Origin: Zygnema circumcarinatum
Taxonomy: Eukaryota; Streptophyta; Zygnematophyceae; Zygnematales; Zygnemataceae
Direction: 5' to 3'
Assembly (NCBI GenBank): GCA_037447605.1
Contig: CM074820.1
Coordinates: forward strand, 1,827,741-1,854,040
Length of the DNA stretch: 26,300 nt
Part shown: positions 18,900 through 26,300 of the stretch, one piece after another
Layout: each line of letters begins with the position of its first letter
Numbering within the stretch: the first letter of the stretch is position 1
The notes under the pieces: generated by a model
The model's database searches: none
The model's input: the letters and a program-made list of their open reading frames with translations, nothing else
Told to the model about the DNA's origin: nothing
Made by a program: the position numbers and the translations under genes

Positions 18900-20590
18900 G
18901 GTCCCGGACTTAATTTGTATGTGTGCCGAACCCAGGCCAAACCTATCTAGGAGCTCTTTCAATGCCTTTCCGCTCGCCCCGAAGCTCTTCCGAACCTCTG
19001 GTAAGAAAAGGAAACCGTCACCAAACCTACTGTACGAAATGCCCAGCCGGATTTCGAGCCTCTTCCGAGCCTGGCAGGGAGCGGCTCTCCCGGCGTCCCC
19101 CGTACTGGGAGCGCTAGCGGCCTTGGGCGGGCCTGCCGGCGGCGGCGTCAATCTGAACCGTTGGATCGGATCGTATGATTGCCGGATTCCCTCCCTGGAT
19201 GACACGTTTCTGGTTGAGAGTTCGCACCTGCAAAGACGACACTTCCTCGGGATTCGCAAATCGCGCGAAGATTGGCGGCGGCGGCGGCGGGCAAAGTCAT
19301 TACAATCCGAAATTTTTCATGTTGCCCGATGAGTTGGGCAGGATACGGGAAAACAATTTCCATACATTTTACACTGTTACGCATTTTGTGGCTCACATTG
19401 AGACTTGATGTGTAAATTGTTTGTGTTTGAAGGGTTTTTGGCAGGTTTGGAGGGTTTTGGAAGGCATGTGTCGGGAGGGTTCAGACGGAGCTGGCGGGCG
19501 GGTTGGTACGGAGAATCTTGGGCGTACGGTGGGAATCTTCAGATTCGATATCGAGACAGCTAACGGTTACCGGGTTCGTGGATTTTCGGAGGGTGCACTT
19601 TTTAGTACCGTGATTTTTCTGAACGTCTGAACTTATTACCTTTCTGTATCAAATATTCACACGAAGGCTTTGGGGATATTCCTCATATTCCACAGCAGGT
19701 TCGGTTTGGTCGGTCTATTCACAGAGCATGCACAACAATGCAAAGAGAAAAAGAAGCGGCAATGAAAGGATGTGGCGTTGGTCTCACGATGGCGATGATG
19801 CCATCCAATGTACATGGACAAAACCAGCATGGGGGACCACGAGGAACTGGTCGCAAAGGACCTAAGCACAAAAGAGAAAAGTTGGGAGCTGAAAGCTACG
19901 CCTAGGCTAAACAACGCAGCCCTCCCTCAAAGCAGCCGCGAAGGTCGGCGATGTGCGGCACATCGCGCGGCAGGAGCGGCCACATACATACATACAAGCG
20001 GGGGGCGATCAAGATTTCAATAAGCTTACAAAGAACAAGAGTGTCAAGCTAGATGCTCTGGTCTCTCCCTCACGACGAGCTACGTGAACCTCTTTCTTTT
20101 GTTCCAAATCCTAATTTTTATGAAAAGAAAATATAATAGTCTCTCTCCAGAACGACCGGAATTCAACTGTTCTACTACCGTGCATGGAAAACAGTTTTGA
20201 AGTCATCGACACTTGCAATTGCTGAACTACAGATGATGCCTTCAAGCGAGTTCTAGCAAACATCAAGCATGCCGTGACATGACATGAAAAGGTACAAGAC
20301 GATCCAGCCATGGCATGCAAACAGAGGAGCTAAAAGCCATCTTCAGAGTATAGCCATGACTTGCTCCAACAACTTCCAACTTCAACCATGCATTGCTTCA
20401 ATTTTCTCCCAAGGAAATCCCAAACCTTGCATCATATGATTGACATAAAATCAAAGTATAAGGAGTCTCAAAATCAGCTGTTAGCAAGCAATAGCGCCAA
20501 CAACCTCATGCATGCACATGCAACCTCATGCATGCTCATGCCAACTTCCAAACAAACTCCAAATCTTCAAAAAATTCTTTTTCCAATCGG
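18900..20590. other. Left part of the spacer between the two eEF3 copies
   Basis: Unique DNA without a recognised gene. A GC-rich island at 19060-19150 probably belongs to the minus-copy promoter region. Short AT-rich open frames at 19150-20020 and around 20361-20831 have no recognisable domain. CAACCTCATGCATGC is directly repeated at 20501 and 20521. Nothing here matches either eEF3 arm. Confidence 0.45.
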
Positions 20591-20605
20591 CTTGCCAAGT
20601 GACAA

Positions 20606-20740
20606 ACGGCCGGTCGGCAGGCCGGCCGGCTGCCGGCCGACAGAATCTGGAGTTAAAGGCTTAAAGATAACCGCGCCAAACTGCCGGCCGGCGCCGGTCA
20701 CTATTTTGTCTGGCAGCGACGCCGGTCAACCGGCACGATC
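20606..20740. repeat. GCCGGC-rich nested inverted repeats
   Basis: GTCGGC (20613-20618) pairs with GCCGAC (20636-20641), and CGGCAG (20615-20620) alternatively pairs with CTGCCG (20630-20635). A further perfect inverted repeat, GCCGGTCAACCGGC, lies at 20721-20734, and TGCCGGCCGGCGCCGG at about 20682-20697. This could be the edge of a small non-autonomous element or simply CpG-rich spacer; no transposase or target-site duplication is visible. Confidence 0.55.
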
Positions 20741-20834
20741 GCACAAACGGCCAAAAGTCTGCCGCCGCCGAATCGAATTTCCGACCAAATTTTTCGACGG
20801 AACAAAAACTGCCCCTTTTGCCTTGCTGTAAGTA

Positions 20835-21078
20835 ATGAAAGCTTTGGGCAGATTTCAAAACATGTACATCTGCCCGAAGACTTCCCCTTTTCCTCTAATG
20901 AAAGATTCGGGCAGGATTCAAAACAAATATATCTGCCCGGAAACTTCCACTTTTCCTTTCTGTGATGAAGGCTTCGGGCAGGTTGCAAAACATTTCCATC
21001 TGCCTGGAAACTTCCCCTTTTCCTTTCTGTGATGAATGCTTCGGGCAGATTTCAGAACATTTCCACCTGCCCGAAAAC
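20835..21078. repeat. Four-unit tandem array, each unit a hairpin
   Basis: Units begin ATGAAAG/ATGAATG at 20835, 20898, 20965 and 21032 (spacings 63, 67, 67). Each holds an inverted repeat, TTCGGGCAG ... CTGCCCGAA, around a 17-21 base loop (ATTTCAAAACATTTCCA-like), then a CTTCCCCTTTTCC linker. The 67-base period is not a multiple of three, so a coding repeat is unlikely. It ends about 420 bases upstream of the plus-strand eEF3 TATA box. Confidence 0.88.
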
Positions 21079-21160
21079 CTCCGCCCCGCCTTCTCCCGCG
21101 GGCCGGGAGCCGCCGTCGACCACCGGATCGGATCGCCCGCCAACCCCCGCCGCAGGGCTT

Positions 21161-21178
21161 TGGGCCCTTTCTAGGGTT
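21161..21178. promoter_or_regulatory. Site II motif next to a reverse telo-box
   Basis: TGGGCC (21161-21166) is followed by CTAGGGTT (21171-21178), the reverse complement of AACCCTAG. Site II plus telo-box is the known arrangement in promoters of plant ribosomal-protein and other growth-linked genes, which fits a translation factor. Confidence 0.6.
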
Positions 21179-21212
21179 CAGCCCGCGCTCGATCCTGCGG
21201 TTAGTCTTGCAC

Positions 21213-21412
21213 CACGTGACACAAGGTCCACGCCCTGCCGTACACGTGGCAGCTTAAATTCGTGGACAGTCTGCCACGTGGAGACGAAGCAACTTTTTCG
21301 AACATTTTCTGTCGCTTTTCTGAGGATTTGCGCGATCGTGGCCGTCCATTTTGGCGGCGTCACACGCGAGGAGGGATCGTGGCCGTCGGATCGTGTCCAC
21401 GAGTGCCACGTG
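21213..21412 (+). promoter_or_regulatory. Four G-boxes upstream of the plus-strand eEF3 copy
   Basis: CACGTG occurs at 21213-21218, 21243-21248, 21275-21280 and 21407-21412. A 13-bp direct repeat, GATCGTGGCCGTC, lies at 21334-21346 and 21375-21387, and TTTGGCGG (E2F-like) at 21350-21357. None of these G-boxes has a counterpart at the minus-strand copy. Confidence 0.6.
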
Positions 21413-21437
21413 GGGAATATTGTCCACGAGCCTCCAG

Positions 21438-21503
21438 CCAATCAGAGTGCTTCGAAAGAGGCCTGGAAAGAGGCCCGGGAATCCGGCCCTTTGAGTATAA
21501 ATA
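21438..21503 (+). promoter_or_regulatory. Core promoter of the plus-strand eEF3 copy (CCAAT and TATA)
   Basis: CCAAT at 21438-21442 and TATAAATA at 21496-21503 are 54 bases apart. Transcription would start about 25-35 bases later, near 21530, giving a first exon of about 125 bases that ends at the donor at 21657. Confidence 0.7.
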
Positions 21504-21657
21504 GTTGTCCGGAACTACAAGTGTCATCTGTTTGGGAGTTGGGTTAAGATAAAGAAACAGAGCAGGAGAGAGAAGGAAGGTAGCGGCGGCGGCGGCTGCT
21601 CTCTGCGAGAGGAGGAGAACGCAGAGGAGGGGCTGTGCCTGCAGCTGCACCGGCAAG

Positions 21658-22159
21658 GTGGGTGAACAGACTGAGAGGTGGGGGGGTAAAAGGAGGGAGA
21701 GATGGGAGGTAAACGTGGGAGGGATCTAGGGAGGGTCGTAGGGAGGTAGGGATAGGAGGGCAGCGAGGGAGTGGGATTGCGTAGGAAGGGTAAGAAGGGG
21801 GCTATGCTAGGTGATAATGGCTGGGGGAACGGGAGTGTCAGAGAGCTGGAGAGTTGAAGACAAGGCAGAGGAGGGAAGTTCGCGGATACAAAGAGTTAAA
21901 AAGTTCCGAAATAGGGAGAGATAAGTCTTGATATTTTAGGAAGGGCCTAGGAGGAAGGGAAATGCCGGCGGATAGGAAGAGAAATAGGGATGCTGGATAT
22001 GGGAGGCAGATGGTGTAAGTATAAATGGATTGGAGTAGAAAAAGAGGGATAAGAGCTCAGTGGTTGAATCTGACGGTTGTAGTTGTAGGGATTTTATTTT
22101 CTGTTTGTGATACGGTTTGCCGTCCTTGTTTTTTGACCGTTCTGTATGTATTTGTGCAG
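21658..22159 (+). other. Predicted 5'-UTR intron of the plus-strand eEF3 copy
   Basis: Donor CAAG|GTGGGT at 21657/21658 and acceptor TTTGTGCAG ending at 22159, six bases before the start codon. About 500 bases of unique, purine-leaning DNA with no similarity to the minus copy's 5'-UTR intron. Confidence 0.6.
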
Positions 22160-22165
22160 GTCGTA

Positions 22166-25100
22166 ATGGCCCCAAAGAAGGCAGCAGCCCCCGTGAAGAA
22201 GGTGGAGGAGGTGGTCCTCCCCCCCTTGACAGAGACAGACGAGAGCAAGAAGTCTCTCCCTCTGTGGGAGAAGATCGTCGCTGCTACCACTCCCGAGGAT
22301 CGCTCGGCCGCCGCCTCTGAGCTCGCCTCCCTTGTGAAGTCAGAGGGCCCCAAAGCCGTGAAGAAGTACCTGATAGTGGAGCGCATCCAGCATGGAGTTG
22401 CAGATAAGAACAGCGCCCCTGCGAGGGAGGCCGCCATGGCGACCCTCCAAGCTCTGATCGAGCAGGTGGGGCGGCCCGTGGAGCCCTACCTCGTCTCCCT
22501 CCTGCTCCCTGTTCTCGCCCTTCACTCGGACAAGATCGGAGCCGTTCGCACTGCGGCGGAGGCGGCAGGGAGGGCGCTCTGCACCTCCTTCTGCCCCTAC
22601 GCGGCGAAGCAGCTTCTGCCCTCCGTGTTCGAAGCCATGTCGGACCGCAAGAACTGGAAGACGGCAGAGGGGGCGCTGGTGCTGCTGGGAGTGCTCTCCC
22701 ACACCTCCCCCCGCCAGCTGTCTCTCTGCCTCCCTGAGATCGTTCCCAAGGTGTCGGAGGCCATGGGAGACTCCAAGGAGCAGGTGAAGAAGGCGGCCTT
22801 TGCCGCCATGACGGAGTCCTGCGGAGCCATTGGGAATCGTGATATTGAAGCCTTTGTTCCGGCTCTGGTGAGTTCCATTGCGAGGCCCCAGGAGGTGCCG
22901 GAGTGCGTGCACAAGCTGTCGGCCACCACCTTCGTGCAGCAGGTGAACTCGGCCACGCTCTCGCTCATGGTGCCCCTGCTGCAGCGCGGGCTCAAGGAGA
23001 GGGCTCCGGCTATCAAGAGGAAGTCGGCGATCATCATTGAGAACATGAGCAAGCTTATTGACGACCCGGTGGACGCGGCTCCCTTCCTGCCCAAGCTCCT
23101 GCCCGGCCTGGAGCTGGTCAGCAACGAGGCGGCGGACCCTGAGATCAGAAACGTGGCTTCGAAGGCGCACAAAATTTTGGACCAAGTGGGACAGGAGGCG
23201 GCGGAGCAGCTGCAGACGCAGCTCAGGGGCGAGGAGCTGGTCAGTGCTCGCGCTGCCTTTACCTTGCTGTTTCTTTTGGACTGCTCTTTCTCTATGTATA
23301 TACTTTTGTCATGCATTTTCTGCTGCTGGTGTGATCGCAGTTAGTTTTTTTAACAAATAAAACTCCTTGGTGCTCCTTTGATGGGCGAAGGACGGCTTGC
23401 GATCAGATGTGCAGTTGCGGATGTTTTTTTTTTGTTTTGCTTACAGTGTATTAGGGGATGGGGGATGCGAATGGTTCTGAACCGTCTGCTCCCGCAATTG
23501 GGTCTCACTCATTTCCTCTGATATGTCATGTCGTGAAAGAGAATTGACGTGCCTCGTGCCAATTGTTCCGACTTTTCTCTGTTGCAGAGGAAGGTGGTGC
23601 GCTCCATCCTGAAGGACGTGGTGTCTTCCAGCTCCTCGGTTCAAGCAGACGAGGAGGCGGAGTTGGCCTTCGACTACATCGCGAGCATGTGCTCAGAGAT
23701 GATCACCTTCAAGCTGTTCGAGCCCGAGGACTGGTCCGCCTGCGTGAAGGCCTCGCTGCTCCCCTTCATGTCGGAGGAGGACGCCGACGTTATAGTGACA
23801 AAGTTTCTTGAGCGATGCGTTGCCGACTACGAGTCGAGAAAGGTGAAGGTGATGGAGGACGAGGACGAGTCGGAGCCCGACCTCTGCAACGTGGAGTTCA
23901 GTTTGGCCTACGGAGGCAAAATTTTGCTGAACAATGCGAATTTGTGGCTGAAGAGAGGGCGGCGGTACGGGCTTTGCGGGCCCAATGGGTGCGGGAAGTC
24001 GACTCTGATGCGAGCCATTGCAAACGGGCAGCTGGACGGCTTCCCTCCGCCCGAAGAGCTGCGCACTGTGTATGTGGAGCACGACTTGGACGCGTCGGTG
24101 GCGGAAATGGCGGTGGTGGAGTTGGTGCTAAACGAGCCCCTCCTTTCGGGCTTAGAGAAGTCTCATGTGGAGAGCGTATTGTCAAGTGTGGGCTTCTCGG
24201 ACGAGATGCAGCAGGGCCCTGTGGCCGCCCTCTCAGGAGGGTGGAAGATGAAGCTGGCATTGGCCCGGGCCATTCTCATGAAGGCGGACATTCTGCTTCT
24301 GGACGAGCCCACCAACCACTTGGACGTGAAGAACGTGGCTTGGCTGGTCAACTACCTCACCACTCTCAAGGGGGTTTCCTCCATGATTGTATCCCACGAC
24401 TCGGGCTTTCTGGACAATGTCTGCACAGACATCATCCACTACGAGAACCGCAAATTGAAGCAGTACCGCGGAAACCTGTCCAAGTTTGTGGAGCAGAAGC
24501 CCGAGGCGCGGGTGTACTATGAGCTGTCGGAGGCGGCCATCAAGTTCACGTTTCCCGAGCCGGGCTACCTCGAAGGCATCAAGACCAAGGACAAAGCGCT
24601 GCTCAAGGTGGGTTTGGGTTTTTGCAAATGCTGCTGCTGGCGGAGATGACTGCGTTGTTAAATGATGTTGTGTTTGGAGGTGGGGATAGCTGTTTTTTTT
24701 TTATTAATGCCTTTTTGTTTTCGATGGATGTACAATTTCGAAAGCGAATTTCGAAAGCGGGGCGATTAAGGGCTAACAAATGAAACTAGTTCACTTAGAT
24801 TTTGCGGACGAAGCTGAAGCTGAAGCCCTCGGGCGGCTAATTTTGTCGTTGTTTTATATGGGTTTTGGCTGAAGTGGTTAGGAAACCATGTGGTTGGTTT
24901 ACTAAGGGTGGGTCTTTGCTTCTTCTTTCCTCCAGATGCAAAGAGTGAACTTCACTTACCCCGGAGCGTTGAAGCAGACTCTCTATGACATCACAGTGCA
25001 GTGCTCTCTGTCGAGTCGTGTGGCTGTGATTGGTCCCAACGGAGCCGGCAAGTCCACTCTCATCAAGCTGCTCACCGGCGAGCTTGAGGCAGAGGTACGC

Positions 25101-26275
25101 TTTTGCTTCTCTCAACCCTTTCGTCCTTTTTACTACAGTCAAAAGGTGGCGATTGATGGTCTGTTCCTGCATGACTTTATATCAGTCAATCTGATGAATC
25201 ATTGCTTGTTGTTTTGTACGATGGTGCAGGAGGGCATGGTGTGGAAGCACCCCAACATGCGCGTTGCCTACGTGGCACAGCACGCCTTCCACCACGTGGA
25301 GCAGCACTTGGACATGACCCCCAACGAGTACATCCGGTGGCGGTACGCCTTCGGAGAGGACCGGGAGGAGCAGCAGAAGGTGAACCGCAAGCTGAAGGAG
25401 GATGAGGAGAAGAAGTTGGCGGAGAAGGTGGTGGTGGACGGAACAAAGAGGGTGGTCGACTGCCTCCTCGGTCGGCGCAAGCTGAAGAAGAGCTACGAGT
25501 ACGAGGTGCAGTGGAAGAACGGCACTGAGACTACGTGGCTCGGCCGCGACACGTGAGTGCTCTCCCTCTCCCTCTCCCACTCCCACTTCCCTTCCTCTGC
25601 GTGCTTTTTCGAGGGTAGGTTCTGGCCTGCTGTAGAGAGTAGAACTGGGAGACCAGTCAAGGAGGCCTTGAGTTATTTGGGCTTGTGGTCTACTGCCAGT
25701 CTAGGGACGGCGAGGGGGTGGGTGGTGAACATAGGCACTGGGGGTGTCTGAAGCCGATGATAGATGGCAGTCATTTGCGAGTCCGGTCTTCGATAGCTGC
25801 ATGCATGACGTGAATGACTGGTTGTAGAAACACTATCTTACCTATGTCGCTCATTGTTGATAGATTGATAGAGATAGAGAAGGATACACAGATAACGACC
25901 GCTAGAAGGAAGGAGGACAAGGCTATTTAGCTCGAATTCAGTTTGGGATCGCTGCACTGTCGTAGCTGGTATGCTGAAGTTCCGGTTGGTGGATGTGTGC
26001 TTGCTTGTCCCGTGCCCAGGCTGGAGGAGATGGGGTTCGTGAAGCTGGTGAACGAGATCGACGCGAAGGAGGCCGCCCGGCAGGGGCTGATCACGCGGCC
26101 GCTGACCATCGCCGCCGTGCAGAAGCACTTGGAGGAGTTCGGGCTCGAGCCGGAGTTCGGCACCCACAGCCGCATCCGCGGGCTGTCGGGCGGGCAGAAG
26201 GTGAAGGTGGTCCTGGGCGCCGCCATGTGGAACTGCCCCCACATGCTCGTCCTGGACGAGCCCACCAACTACCTC
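22166..26275 (+). repeat. Right arm of the eEF3 inverted duplication
   Basis: The inner edge coincides with the start codon. The outer edge lies in the ABC2 Walker B codons, where the 6-base word TACCTC is doubled (26270-26281) at the point of divergence. In the first 275 bases of coding sequence I count nine substitutions between arms. Confidence 0.95.
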
Positions 26276-26293
26276 TACCTCAGCAATACGTAA
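22166..26293 (+). CDS. Translation elongation factor 3 (eEF3), plus-strand copy, 3' end lost
   Basis: Exons are 22166-23239 (codons 1-358), 23588-24607 (359-698), 24936-25094 (699-751), 25230-25552 (752-859, with the last codon split) and from 26020. HEAT repeats fill about 1-440. ABC1 motifs are at about 489-628. ABC2 Walker A GPNGAGKST is at about 731-739. A chromodomain-like insert that is specific to eEF3 among ABC proteins lies at about 826-859, and LSGGQ at 914-918. Matching to the other copy ends at 26275 after DEPTNYL (residue 944); the frame then adds five residues and stops at 26291-26293. The D-loop, H-switch and C-terminal tail are missing, so this copy as assembled could not form a normal second ATPase site. 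Over the 698 residues shared through exon 3, it differs from the minus copy at positions 17 (V/A), 45 (D/E) and 63 (K/N). Confidence 0.9.
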
Positions 26294-26300
26294 CCCCGAA

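Noticed and set aside
18657-19259. 200-codon minus-strand frame in the spacer
   Set aside because: Mixed composition with repeat-like Ser runs and no domain; it overlaps the probable first exon and promoter of the minus eEF3 copy.
20361-20831. 156-codon plus-strand frame over the GCCGGC region
   Set aside because: No domain; its second half is shaped by inverted repeats and I see no splice or start support.
20835-21078. CRISPR-like array of four repeats
   Set aside because: The whole unit repeats with no unique spacers, the repeats are diverged, and the genome is eukaryotic.

Overview
This window looks like nuclear DNA of a green-lineage eukaryote (alga or non-seed plant). The genes are split by GT-AG introns. 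Upstream regions carry plant-type elements: G-boxes (CACGTG), telo-boxes (AAACCCTAA), a TGGGCC site II motif, and CCAAT plus TATA boxes. There is no bacterial operon structure. The lineage is inferred from these elements and gene families, not from a diagnostic marker. The presence of eEF3, best known from fungi and also found in some algae and protists, argues against a seed plant.

Layout. 1-4.2 kb is mostly purine- or pyrimidine-rich low-complexity DNA and minisatellites, with two weak exon candidates. 4.0-4.3 kb holds a cluster of ACGT-core sites upstream of a BFR1-family coiled-coil protein (5482-7513, + strand, 2 coding exons). 7.5-9.1 kb is repeats and AT-rich DNA. 9170-12738 (+ strand) is a 7-exon gene for a LysM domain protein with one membrane segment; its introns are packed with CT-rich arrays, and the last intron holds a long TGACG pentamer array. 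12.7-14.6 kb is intergenic.

The right half is a large inverted duplication. Two nearly identical eEF3 (translation elongation factor 3, ABC-F ATPase) genes point away from each other: one on the minus strand (18209-14593) and one on the plus strand (22166 to about 26275). They are separated by an unrelated 3.96 kb spacer. Sequence matching starts exactly at the two start codons. The promoters and 5'-UTR introns differ. Neither copy is complete as assembled. The minus copy has a 10-N gap standing where the plus copy has 847 bp with two exons. The plus copy breaks off inside the second Walker B motif, 25 bases before the window ends. Together they describe a protein of about 1058 residues.

The functional theme is modest. 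eEF3 acts directly in translation elongation, and yeast Bfr1 is polysome-associated. The LysM protein is unrelated. Beyond the genes, the striking features are the inverted eEF3 pair with exchanged 5' ends, a four-unit hairpin array in the spacer, recurrent ACGT/TGACG sites, and strand-biased CT/GA hexamer arrays that sit in introns, run up to 3' splice sites, and have entered one coding region.
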